Shown here: positions 12,401 to 17,316 of the stretch, piece by piece
Numbering within the stretch: position 1 is the first letter of the stretch
How the letters are laid out: each line of letters starts with the position of its first letter
Assembly: GCA_905221605.1 (NCBI GenBank)
Contig: CAJNDS010002129.1
Location: 126,001-163,500, forward strand
Direction of reading: 5' to 3'
Length of the DNA: 37,500 bases
Source of the DNA: Symbiodinium natans
Lineage: Eukaryota > Sar > Dinophyceae > Suessiales > Symbiodiniaceae
The notes under the pieces: model-generated
Seen by the model: the letters and a program-made list of their open reading frames with translations, nothing else
Databases searched by the model: none
What the model was told of the DNA's origin: nothing
Position numbers and translations under genes: made by a program

Positions 12401-14519
12401 CGAAGAGCCCGACCGCCCACCACCCGCCCCCCCCGCCCCTAAACCCTAAACCCTAAACCATCCTAAACCCTAAGCCCTAAACCCTAAACCCTAAACCCTA
12501 TAAACCCTAAACCGGGAGTTCAACACACCCCGAGTTTCGTAAGGCATGGAGCTCGATGGCATCGAGGCAAGGCGTGCCTGCAAGATCGTTGCTTCAGACA
12601 AGTAGACAAGTCGCAGCAGGCCAGATGCAAAAGACAAGCAACCTCGCGGATTCTGCGCCCAAACCCCTTAGTGAACCCTTATACTTTAGAGATCCTGCTG
12701 GTTCACGGCTCTCTCAGCTCAGAAAAGTATGGCTGGGATGTCTCAGTCATGAGACCTTGCCTCCATCCTTCCCGTCGCGGATTGCAAATGCTCAATTTCT
12801 CAGATCTTCTCAGTGTTGGGTACCCTCCCGTTCTGTGGCCCTGAGTGGCCAGAGGGAGAGGGCGGGGTTCTCATGCAAGCTGCATGTGCCCTAGGTTGCG
12901 TGCTTCAGCTGCGGTCACAACAAGCCCCTGCTCAACAACCATGCGTGGTTGATTGGCTAGTGACGAGGTCCCAAAGACCTCCCCAACGCAAGCTCTCAGA
13001 GTCGTCCTCCGCTACTATTTGCTTAAGAACCCCACATACAACAAAAAAATAGTCTTCCTTATAAGGGTAGTAAAGGGATGACATTTGTTCGCTGTTTGGG
13101 GGGTTCTTGAGCAAATGGTCCTCCAGGCAATTCGTCTGTTCAAGCTCCTCGACCTCGATGGGAGCGGCTCCGTCGAACCAGACGAGCCGTTTGGCTGCCA
13201 ACCCTGAGAGAGGAACCCCTAAACCCTAAAACCCTGAACCCTAAAGCCCAAACCCTAAACCCCCCAATCTTTTTGAGCCTTACCGGACAAGAGACGCTCA
13301 ACCCTAACTGGCCGGGCCTGAGCTAACTGGTTCTTAGTGGGGGATTTGGGGATTTTTCTGGCGTAGAATCCCCTAGCAAGTGGGTGTGCAGCGTGCAAGG
13401 CTTGAGAAGCCTGATGCAAAAGGTGCAGAGAGTCTGACGTAGTTGGGCCACATGGTGAATGGAAGACGTCCATGTTCAATTGGCAAGCTATTTTTGCCCC
13501 TTCTACTAACAGTCCTAAACAGGGATTATAGTACCCCCTATTATATCCCTATCAAGGACATCAAGGACTCTTAGAAGAAGGGGCAACATCCTAAGGAGTG
13601 CCCCTTAAGAACGGAGCAGCGGCGCCAGAGCCTGTAGGCTTTGCTGAGTCTTTGTCAAAGCGGGCCTCCTCCTTCCCGAGCCCTACTTGAAGCCGTTTCC
13701 CCAAAGTAGGGGGTGCCCCTATTATTCCCCCAAGTACGATAATCCTTTTTATAGGAACCTCCCAAAAAGCGCACCCCTATTTTCGTAACCCCGGCAATCT
13801 TGAGATCAAGACAGACACTCTGACGCAGTTTACGGCTGCGGTTTAGGAAACTTCGGGGGGTGGCGTGCTGTAGGTGCAAGATGTTGAAGAGCTCGGTGGC
13901 GATTGGTTTGAAAACGTCGGGCTGTCCAATCGTGTGTAAGGTTCTTCGTGGGGCCTCTCCCTTGGGTTTAGGGCTTCGGGTTTAGGGTCTAGAGTTTAGG
14001 GTTAGGGACCCTCACGGAATCAGAAGCTCAGGTTCGTGCACGGGTGCATGTGCCTCAAGGGCATGGCGAAGACCATCGATCTCGCAATTTTGCTGCGGGA
14101 GCAGAAGAAGGCGCCCAGAGAAATTCTTAGGGTTTAGGGTTTAGGGTTTCGGGTTTAGGGTTTAGGGTTTAGGGTTTAGGGTTTAGTTAGGGCTAAGGGT
14201 CCAGGCTTTAGGGTGGTCAGGCACAGGCGCATGGCCTCAAATCTACCCTGGCTCATTCCAAGATTAAGGCCCTGTGCCGGGAGCCCGGTTCGGGTGGCAA
14301 GTGTGAGAAGTTCCTCAAAACAGGCAAAATGCAGGAACCCCCAAGTAACGCTTGGGGCTCAATGACAGCTCTCTGGGCAGCCTGTTTTTGCGCATATCCT
14401 GCCCCTTTTTTAAAAATGTACTGTAGAAGGGCCAAGGTTTGAGGTTTGGGGTTTGCGTGTGGTTCTTCTGACTCTGGCTTGTGTCTGCCAGGCCATGCAA
14501 AGATGGAGCAGCTTCATGA
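358..14519 (+). CDS. Spliced gene model: EF-hand voltage-gated cation channel (partial)
   Basis: Twenty short exons on one strand, listed separately below, join in phase into about 363 codons without a stop. In order they give S2, S3, S4 with regular arginines, the S4-S5 linker, S5, a pore loop, S6 and two EF-hands. That order is the layout of the single-domain Ion_trans channels (Nav/Cav superfamily) that are abundant in dinoflagellates. Such proteins conduct cations across a membrane when depolarised, and the cytosolic EF-hands are expected to feed calcium back on gating. Ion selectivity cannot be read safely; the filter region is SGGLDW. Donors are GC (10), GT (8) and GA (2); all acceptors are AG. 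S1, the start codon, the promoter and the C-terminus were not found, and S1 probably lies before the window. Exon borders come from homology, phase and splice dinucleotides by eye, so individual borders may shift. The lack of stops argues against a pseudogene. Confidence 0.85.
592..697. repeat. Imperfect direct repeat in first channel intron
   Basis: Two copies of GGGCCATTCTTA followed by AGGAACCCC and GATCTACTT start at 594 and 659. A nearby AAAAAGTAGA (about 555) is inverted relative to TCTACTTTTT (623). It is probably a worn short mobile element like the others in these introns. Confidence 0.5.
1215..1270 (+). CDS. Channel exon: S2-S3 linker
   Basis: The acceptor is TTGCAAG. The frame reads FGVKTFFCGHDRQIPREL, resembling the basic/aromatic S2-S3 loop of this family (FFCG-x-DR). 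The donor GTGCAC at 1271 gives phase 0. A second GT at 1281 starts directly on a CCCTAAA array and would add three codons but leave phase 1, which does not fit the S3 exon. Confidence 0.5.
1283..1333 (-). repeat. CCCTAAA heptamer array
   Basis: About seven degenerate CCCTAAA units (two shortened) run from GTAAACC to CCCTAG just after a channel exon, so the array on its own has intron-like ends. Confidence 0.9.
1451..1557 (+). repeat. TTTAGGG heptamer array
   Basis: Two blocks of TTTAGGG separated by GTTGCTCAAAAAAAGGG; a few units read CTTAGGG. It lies inside a channel intron, in the opposite orientation to the array at 1283-1333. Confidence 0.9.
1923..1968 (+). repeat. CAGA tetranucleotide microsatellite
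   Basis: A short imperfect run of (CAGA) and (CAGG) units in a channel intron. Confidence 0.7.
2043..2085 (+). CDS. Channel exon: S3 segment
   Basis: The acceptor is ACATTCAG. The frame reads IYDLAVFRVVFCWL, matching the start of S3 (usual pattern WN-x-[FY]D followed by a hydrophobic helix), with the conserved Asp present. The donor is GTTCTG at 2086, leaving phase 1. The arginine inside the helix is unusual. Confidence 0.5.
2453..2560 (+). repeat. CT microsatellite
   Basis: (CT)n with interspersed CG and TTTC units. Several overlapping open frames of Ser/Leu repeats come from it and are not genes. Confidence 0.9.
2814..2935 (+). repeat. TTTAGGG heptamer array
   Basis: About 16 units, the second half degenerate (TTAAGGG, GGCAGTTTAGGG), inside the intron between the S3 exon and the S3-S4 loop exon. 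Confidence 0.9.
3330..3428 (+). mobile_element. Short element, family F copy 1
   Basis: This 99-bp segment shares AATAGTATTCCCTT, TAACCCC-AAAACCCTATT and TTCAGGCCC with 29845-29937. The ends AGGCCTCGGAATA and the reverse complement of GAATAATT-AGGCC are weakly inverted. It lies in a channel intron. Confidence 0.6.
3512..3534 (+). CDS. Channel exon: S3-S4 loop (23 nt)
   Basis: The acceptor is CTTGCCAG. The exon supplies ESWTFFDK once the one-base carry-over from the S3 exon is used. The donor would be GA (GATGGG) at 3535. Only phase and position support this very short exon. It lies 84 nt downstream of a short repeat element at 3330-3428. Confidence 0.35.
3862..3917 (+). CDS. Channel exon: start of S4
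   Basis: The acceptor is TGGCCAAG and the donor GTATTC at 3918. The frame reads ETGDLMTAFTILRIMQLA and ends two bases into a Trp codon completed by the next exon. The segment FTILRIMQLAW leads straight into the arginine-rich S4 helix, as in homologous channels. Confidence 0.7.
4310..4423 (+). mobile_element. Inverted-repeat element, family B copy 1
   Basis: The ends are ATTTGGGATGTTCCCCC and, inverted, ATTGGGGGGTGTTCCCCCC. The arms continue as ACTAGCAG-TCCTTAATAG against ACTAACAGATCCTTAATAG. Flanks TTAGAGAATTTG (4298-4309) and TTAGAGCCTTTG (4425-4436) look like a 12-bp target-site duplication with two changes. It carries no gene and sits just upstream of the S4 exon. Confidence 0.75.
4459..4514 (+). 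CDS. Channel exon: S4 voltage sensor
   Basis: The acceptor is CCCGGAAG and the donor GTCCTT at 4515. The frame reads RLLRITRLIRAVRFMPIF, with Arg at every third residue for five turns, the hallmark of a voltage-sensing S4. The last base joins the next exon to give FRELRVMV, the conserved S4-S5 passage. A terminal-inverted-repeat element (4310-4423) ends 35 nt upstream. Confidence 0.85.
4818..4900 (+). mobile_element. Inverted-repeat element ending at a splice acceptor
   Basis: The ends are AGGTACCCTTTT and AAAAAGGGTACC. Internal CCCCTTAAAGGGACC and CCCCTTAACGGGACC are repeats of each other. Its right end runs directly into CCCCCCAG, the acceptor used by the S4-S5 linker exon. Confidence 0.6.
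4903..4949 (+). CDS. Channel exon: S4-S5 linker
   Basis: The acceptor is CCCCCCAG. With the carried C, the frame reads RELRVMVRSILKPAMQ, a standard S4-S5 linker. The donor is GTCGCG at 4950, or GC at 4941 if the exon ends after Pro; both keep phase 0. An element with GGTACCC/GGGTACC ends (about 4818-4899) stops right at this acceptor. Confidence 0.75.
5674..5717 (-). repeat. CCCTAAA heptamer array
   Basis: Five to six units with CCCTAAAA and CCCTCAAA variants, in the intron before the S5 exon. Confidence 0.85.
6049..6176 (+). repeat. Poly-C run and TTTAGGG array
   Basis: Fifteen C are followed directly by about 15 TTTAGGG units, the cleanest long block in the left arm, ending 60 nt before the S5 exon. 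Confidence 0.9.
6237..6311 (+). CDS. Channel exon: S5 segment
   Basis: The acceptor is CTTCTCAG and the donor GC (GCATGG) at 6312. The frame LARLLGFFQWCFAVYFIT is hydrophobic and is followed by VTSDHVQ, the usual exit from S5. Added to the linker exon, S5 is about three residues shorter than usual, so a microexon may have been missed. Confidence 0.7.
6327..6418 (+). mobile_element. tRNA-like short element, family C copy 1
   Basis: TTGGTAGCCCAGTGGTACCC resembles a tRNA A box with the D-loop AGTGGTA, and GGTTCAAGGTTCC about 30 bp later resembles a B box. No folded tRNA with an anticodon arm could be drawn. Related copies are at 6617, 7186 and 32828. It begins a few bases into the intron after the S5 exon. 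Confidence 0.5.
6478..6528 (-). repeat. CCCTAAA heptamer array
   Basis: About seven units, ending nine bases before the acceptor of the S5-P exon at 6537. Confidence 0.85.
6537..6583 (+). CDS. Channel exon: extracellular S5-P region
   Basis: The acceptor CTTGTCCAG follows a CCCTAAA array. The frame reads AMHMAPERYSHIDAH and ends two bases into an Arg codon. The donor is GC (GCCCCT) at 6584. The phase fits both the S5 exon and the next exon. Confidence 0.6.
6610..6704 (+). mobile_element. tRNA-like short element, family C copy 2
   Basis: TTGGTTGCCCGGCGGTGCCC matches the left end of copy 1. GGGCACCCCAGAATATGG near the right end resembles the other copies. It is degenerate, in a channel intron. 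Confidence 0.45.
7186..7283 (+). mobile_element. tRNA-like short element, family C copy 3
   Basis: TTTGGGCTACCCTTTTGCCC and TTGGTTCAAGGTTCCC match copy 1. The right end, read on the other strand, is TTGGTAGCCCAGTAAGGGTA, so the A-box-like motif recurs inverted and the element has imperfect terminal inverted repeats. Confidence 0.5.
7341..7381 (+). CDS. Channel exon: pre-pore helix
   Basis: The acceptor is CGCACCTAG. With flanking bases the frame reads RLQELQDQIKAMLLG. The donor is GC (GCTTGG) at 7382. The phase fits both neighbours, and the resulting LLGDFGELP passage suits the turn before the pore helix. Confidence 0.55.
7392..7467 (+). repeat. TTTAGGG heptamer arrays
   Basis: Two short blocks split by about 25 nt; the second starts as GCAAAAGGGTTTAGGG. 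They begin right after the donor of the exon at 7341-7381. Confidence 0.85.
7683..7794 (+). mobile_element. Inverted-repeat element, family B copy 2
   Basis: The left end GGGATGTTCCC faces GGGAACATCCC at the right. Flanks are an exact 10-bp direct repeat, AACGAGAACC, at 7673-7682 and 7795-7804. The interior CTAGCAGCCCTTAATAGGG matches copy 1. It is non-autonomous, 112 bp, in a channel intron. Confidence 0.85.
7860..7888 (+). CDS. Channel exon: lead-in to pore (29 nt)
   Basis: The acceptor is GAGATGGAG. The frame reads DFGELPNRK, comparable to the [HY]FG-x-LP motif that comes just before the pore helix in this family. The donor is GC (GCTAAC) at 7889, phase 0. A 112-bp inverted-repeat element with a 10-bp duplication ends 56 nt upstream. 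Confidence 0.55.
8021..8060 (+). repeat. TTTAGGG heptamer array
   Basis: About five units with one GAGGG variant, upstream of the pore exon; a CCCTAAA pair lies further on at 8262. Confidence 0.85.
8299..8406 (+). CDS. Channel exon: pore loop and start of S6
   Basis: The acceptor is CTTCGCAG and the donor GTGTAAGT at 8407, the most canonical donor in the gene. The frame reads HEVLFMSVSGGLDWGYAS followed by DVFITLESYYVDLFAWR. SVSGGLDW is the selectivity-filter region, with the conserved Trp after the filter. The exon could also start at 8302 if the second CAG is used. Confidence 0.88.
8769..8834 (+). CDS. Channel exon: S6 segment
   Basis: The acceptor is TTCCCACAG. The frame reads YLFFIALVALAVLNVVTA after three alanines and a glycine; VLNVVTA is the conserved inner end of S6 with the gating Asn. 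The donor is GC (GCACAT) at 8835, phase 0. Confidence 0.88.
9678..9725 (+). CDS. Channel exon: end of S6 and post-S6 helix
   Basis: The acceptor is TTGCCCGAG. The frame reads VFVEYAMKMAADDRDL, so the joined product is NVVTA-VFVEYA, the standard S6 exit in these channels. The donor is GTCCCT at 9726. The open frame continues upstream to 9537, but that part does not resemble the family and is taken as intron. Confidence 0.8.
9749..9784 (+). repeat. TTTAGGG heptamer array
   Basis: About four to five units just downstream of the exon at 9678-9725. Confidence 0.85.
10026..10210 (+). repeat. Cluster of related hairpins
   Basis: Arms at 10026-10044 and 10059-10077 (AAGTGCTGACAGTCACGAG, one mismatch) form one hairpin. 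Arms at 10091-10115 and 10133-10157 form a second, 22 of 25 paired. A third left arm, AAGTGCTGACAGTTTCGAGG, is at 10188. The arms of all three are variants of one sequence. It lies in the intron between two cytosolic-domain exons. Confidence 0.8.
10315..10394 (+). repeat. 38-bp tandem repeat, about two copies
   Basis: CAGTTAACAAGACGAGTA starts at 10315 and 10353, with a partial third CAGTT at 10390. Located in a channel intron. Confidence 0.8.
10705..10761 (+). CDS. Channel exon: cytosolic helix before EF-hand 1
   Basis: The acceptor is CCTGGCTCAG and the donor GC (GCACAT) at 10762. The frame reads VIQDTLARRNKYMKDFRCL, the amphipathic helix that links S6 to the first EF-hand in dinoflagellate channels. 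Phase 0 at both ends. Confidence 0.75.
11031..11090 (+). CDS. Channel exon: EF-hand 1
   Basis: The acceptor is TTTTTGTGAG. The frame DAMLVFKEADADGSGSITFK holds the calcium loop DADGSGSITFKE, with ligands at positions 1, 3, 5, 7 and 12; the final Glu comes from the next exon. The donor is GA (GAGCAT) at 11091, giving AAG|GAG...CAG|GAG. The repeated GAG makes the exact cut ambiguous, but the protein is the same. Confidence 0.85.
11803..11859 (+). CDS. Channel exon: helix between EF-hands
   Basis: The acceptor is TTGGTTCAG. The frame reads EFLDHVEDERVQAFLNSGQ; its first Glu closes the EF-hand 1 loop, and DERVQAFLNS is the usual linker helix. The donor is GC (GCCAAA) at 11860, phase 0. A run of 27 G lies 39 nt downstream. 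The link to EF-hand 2 is a few residues shorter than in relatives. Confidence 0.8.
11887..11925 (+). repeat. Poly-G tract
   Basis: Includes an unbroken run of 27 G at 11899-11925, close after the exon at 11803-11859. It could form a quadruplex; its exact length is uncertain, as such runs are prone to sequencing error. Confidence 0.85.
12293..12358 (+). repeat. TTTAGGG heptamer array
   Basis: About eight units with an inserted CTGCAAAAGGG, in the intron before EF-hand 2. Confidence 0.85.
12437..12513 (-). repeat. CCCTAAA heptamer array
   Basis: About nine to ten units with CCATCCTAAA and CCTATAAA variants, in opposite orientation to the array 80 nt upstream. Confidence 0.85.
13011..13117 (+). 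mobile_element. Inverted-repeat element, family A copy 1
   Basis: The ends are ACTATTTGCTTAAGAACCCC (13014-13033) and its inverted partner ACCATTTGCTCAAGAACCCC (13100-13119), 18 of 20 identical. The exact duplication GTCCTCC flanks it at 13004-13010 and 13118-13124. The right-hand duplication plus AG forms the acceptor of the EF-hand 2 exon. Confidence 0.85.
13127..13185 (+). CDS. Channel exon: EF-hand 2
   Basis: The acceptor is TCCTCCAG. The frame AIRLFKLLDLDGSGSVEPDE holds the complete calcium loop DLDGSGSVEPDE. The donor is GC (GCCGTT) at 13186, splitting the last Glu codon; the next exon restores it as E-FVHGC. The acceptor sits two bases after the target-site duplication of a short inverted-repeat element (13011-13117). 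Confidence 0.88.
13217..13262 (-). repeat. CCCTAAA heptamer array
   Basis: About six imperfect units starting 31 nt after the EF-hand 2 exon. Confidence 0.85.
13494..13586 (+). mobile_element. Inverted-repeat element, family B copy 3
   Basis: TTGCCCCTTCTACTAACAG faces an inverted TTGCCCCTTCTTCTAAGAG. The interior AGGGATTATAGTACCCCC is shared with copies 1 and 2. No clear target duplication. Located in the intron after EF-hand 2. Confidence 0.7.
13965..14186 (+). repeat. TTTAGGG arrays on both sides of a channel exon
   Basis: Blocks at about 13965-14004 and 14128-14186 flank the exon at 14032-14110; the coding part holds no heptamers. Confidence 0.85.
14032..14110 (+). CDS. Channel exon: C-terminal helix after EF-hand 2
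   Basis: The acceptor is GAAGCTCAG and the donor GC (GCGCCC) at 14111. The frame reads FVHGCMCLKGMAKTIDLAI followed by LLREQKK, the conserved EF-[VL]-x-GC-x-x-LKG-x-A-x-x-ID block that follows the second EF-hand in dinoflagellate channels. Confidence 0.87.
14492..14519 (+). CDS. Channel exon: C-terminal tail (28 nt, tentative)
   Basis: The acceptor is GTCTGCCAG. The frame reads AMQRWSSFM and continues LLREQKK in phase; a similar basic-aromatic tail helix is common in relatives. The donor would be GT at 14520. The following exon was not identified. Confidence 0.4.
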
Positions 14520-14579
14520 GTTCCCCTGGCTGCAATGCATTGTTAGCTCTTTCTTTTTGAGGGTTACTTCAAGCCCGGA

Positions 14580-14616
14580 CCCTAAACCCTAAACCCTAAA
14601 CCCTAAACCCTAAACA
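14580..14616 (-). repeat. CCCTAAA heptamer array
   Basis: Five clean units downstream of the last tentative channel exon. Confidence 0.9.
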
Positions 14617-14721
14617 ACGATCTTGTGTTCAGAGCTCTTTCGCAGTTCAGAATCGCCGAGAGTTTGGGCCGAGGCTGCTTCGGGACCCATGTTTTATTCT
14701 CCCGGATGAGCCCTGAACCAT

Positions 14722-14821
14722 ACTCGGAGGTTCATGGGTACTTCTAAGTAGGGTTATAAGCACCCTACATTGTAGTCAGCATACTTCGAACCTAGGTATA
14801 AATACCCATGAACCTCCGAGT
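14722..14821 (+). mobile_element. Inverted-repeat element, family D copy 1
   Basis: A perfect 19-bp terminal inverted repeat, ACTCGGAGGTTCATGGGTA, lies at 14722-14740 and 14803-14821. The 62-bp interior holds no gene. No target duplication seen. Confidence 0.85.
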
Positions 14822-15152
14822 CAAAACCCTAAACCGGGTCCGAGGGCCCCCCTCCCCCCCCCCTGAGGCTCGAGAGTGATTCTGTGTTTTATAGCCCCGC
14901 CCCCACTCTCAGCCCCCTCCCCTAAACCCAAAACCCACTTAACCCCCTAAAGTTCGGATCCGACGAAGCCCGCGGCCAGCAGTAACTGTCGTGGCCTCCA
15001 GGGCCGTGGTCTAAGTTTGGGGTTGAGGGCTTCTTGGGCAACTGAGGTTACGTGGACATATGTCTCACCCGTTTGATGACAGAAGAGCACTGCAACTTAG
15101 CTGAAGTTTCCAGCTGCGCAGCTTGGGTGTGCAGTAGACCAAGTTGACATCA

Positions 15153-15241
15153 TTAGGGTTTAGGGTTTAGGGTTTAGGGTTTAGGGTTTAGGGTTTAGGG
15201 TTTAGGGTTTAGGGTTTAGGGTTTAGGGTTTAGGGTTAGGG
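15153..15241 (+). repeat. TTTAGGG heptamer array
   Basis: About 12 perfect units, then one six-base unit; the most regular array in the window. Confidence 0.95.
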
Positions 15242-15299
15242 TCAAAAGGCGGACAACAAACCACGACCAGCGAAAGATCTTGCGACTTAAACTCTGCAT

Positions 15300-15385
15300 A
15301 TGTCCATGCGGAATTGGATCTGCAAGCGACCATGGTATTCGTCAAGAATGCGTTAGAAAACCTGAGCAGCCTCACCTGGCCAAAC
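15300..15385 (+). CDS. Possible exon, helical (unassigned)
   Basis: An open frame reads ELDLQATMVFVKNALENLSS without stops, with amphipathic character. It lies downstream of the last recognised channel exon on the same strand and could be a further C-terminal exon. No clean acceptor with matching phase was seen, so it remains a guess. Confidence 0.25.
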
Positions 15386-15501
15386 GGATTGAAGCCCAAA
15401 GCTCATCTGAAACCTATGGAGCCATGTAGCGGCCGTGTGAGTTGCAGCTTAGGGGCCTTCGGGTTCTTGGGTACCGAGCATGCAGGGCCCTTATGAACCC
15501 C

Positions 15502-15540
15502 CCCTAAACCCTAAATCCTAAGCCCTAAACCCTAAACCCA
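15502..15540 (-). repeat. CCCTAAA heptamer array
   Basis: About five units. The following bases, up to CAGCTCCAG, could be an intron end, but no confident exon follows. Confidence 0.85.
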
Positions 15541-15899
15541 TCACCACCAGCTCCAGGCGAATTGCCGGACATGATGGCCGTTCAGTCGAGTCGGTCGCGA
15601 ATTAGCACCACGTCTTCGGGGATTAACCGCAAAGCGGGTACATTCTAGCTCCCAGGGGGAGTCCATAGGTCCTTCTTCTTCGGGTTTCGGGTTTAGTCTT
15701 CAAAAGGGTTTAGGGGTAAGATTTTTAGGGTTTAGGGTTTAGAGTTTAGGATTTGCGGCTTAGCAGTCCGGGGTGAAAAAGGGTTTAGGGTCCCCCTCCA
15801 GGTCCTTTCTAGTCATGGAACTGAATCAAGACTTCAAACACACGACCCCCCACAAGGGACTCTAGTGGCCTTGAAGTACATCATTTGCGACATCATCCC

Positions 15900-15937
15900 C
15901 CCACCCCCCCCCCCCCCCCCCCCCCCCCCACCCCCCT
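15900..15937 (+). repeat. Poly-C tract
   Basis: Includes 26 C at 15904-15929. Between 15.95 and 16.6 kb there is unique sequence in which no gene was recognised. Confidence 0.85.
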
Positions 15938-16629
15938 TCCCTTCTCCCCGACATGTGGTTCTTTTGCCGAATCACCCTGAAGCCAAGAGAACAGCGCCCC
16001 TGAAACATACACATCGTTCATTGAAGCATGAATAATGAAGGGTGTGGGTGTTGAATAGTTTGAGGGTAATATTGAGTTGCCACAGGGTTCAGGACGGGGC
16101 TCGCCGGGAGCGAATACTATCGCCCTTTGCCGGAAATCTGGACCCTGTCACATCGGCCTAGTGGACCTAGAGCAGAGACTTCGAAGTGGAGATGACAAAT
16201 CCCCGCAGCGATGCTTAGGGCAAGGGGTTTAGCTCCGCCTTGTTCTACGGGGTCCGGCCGCCGGCGGAAGAAGTGCAGCTGCTACAACTCCGTTCGTGTA
16301 AGAACCGAGTCTATCCAGCAGAGTGCCTGTACGAACAAAACCAACTTCGAGCCAGGTACATCATGATGGTATGCCGACCTGGAAGTTTTTTGTCCTTGCC
16401 CGCAGCATGAAGGTTTTGCTGCTTAAGAGCTGAAGTGATACAGGCATTCAAGGCCAGAAGCCCTGCCTGGCACAGGGCTTTCGAAATCACGGCTTGCCAG
16501 TTTTCAAGATGGTTTTTTGGCCGAAAGGCGGAGGAGGGAACCACAGTTCTGCTCGGCTTCCCCCTACGTCTCCTGTGGTGAGGAGGCCAACGGTGCGCCT
16601 AGAGCCTGCAGCAATGCAGGGTAGCACAC

Positions 16630-16815
16630 AGCAAAGCAACAGTAACAGTATAATAGTAGCAGTAGTAATGACAGTCTGAGTAGCAGTAGTAGTAAGAGTA
16701 GAAGTAAGTAGTAGTAACAGTAGTAGCAGTAGTAGCAGGAGTAGCAGCAGTAGCAGCAGCCGTAGCAGTAGGAGAAGTAGTAGGAGTTGGAGTTGGGGTT
16801 GGAGTTGGAGTAGCC
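16630..16815 (+). repeat. AGT/AGC trinucleotide repeat with GGAGTT run
   Basis: Imperfect (AGT)n and (AGC)n, followed by GGAGTT hexamers at 16780-16812. The degenerate repeat trails off to about 16920. Thr- or Ser-rich open frames here are repeat artefacts. Confidence 0.85.
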
Positions 16816-17316
16816 ATATGTAGCCGTTTAGGTAGACATAGTAACGGCAATAGAAATGGGCGTAGCAACAATAGTAACACCTACAGCAACAAACATCGTA
16901 GCAGTACTCACGGTAATAATAGTCGTGAATGGGAAGTGCCGGAGTCGTTGGCTGGCAGTGGGGGACAAGACGCAGACGATCAAAGGAATTGTCTGCCGGA
17001 GCATAGCTAGTCGTTTTTCTGCAGTCACTACCAGTTTTTGGTATTCTCCTTCTACCACGACCATTACTACAACTAGTCTTGCTGCGATTGTTGCGATGTT
17101 GCTATGTTTGATTATTACCTAGACCTAGTCTCACCCATGCTGCATCAGGGACGAACTAAACAGTTCAAACCTGCGCGGCAGTTCCCTGCCAAGGCTCCTG
17201 GCCCAAGGGTTTGCAGCCGAATGCAAAGCTACAACTCCCAGGGTTTAGGGTTTAGGGGTCTGTACGAAGGACCTTTATGTACTATTTGGCGTGTGGCTTG
17301 GCTTCTTCAGGCAGAA

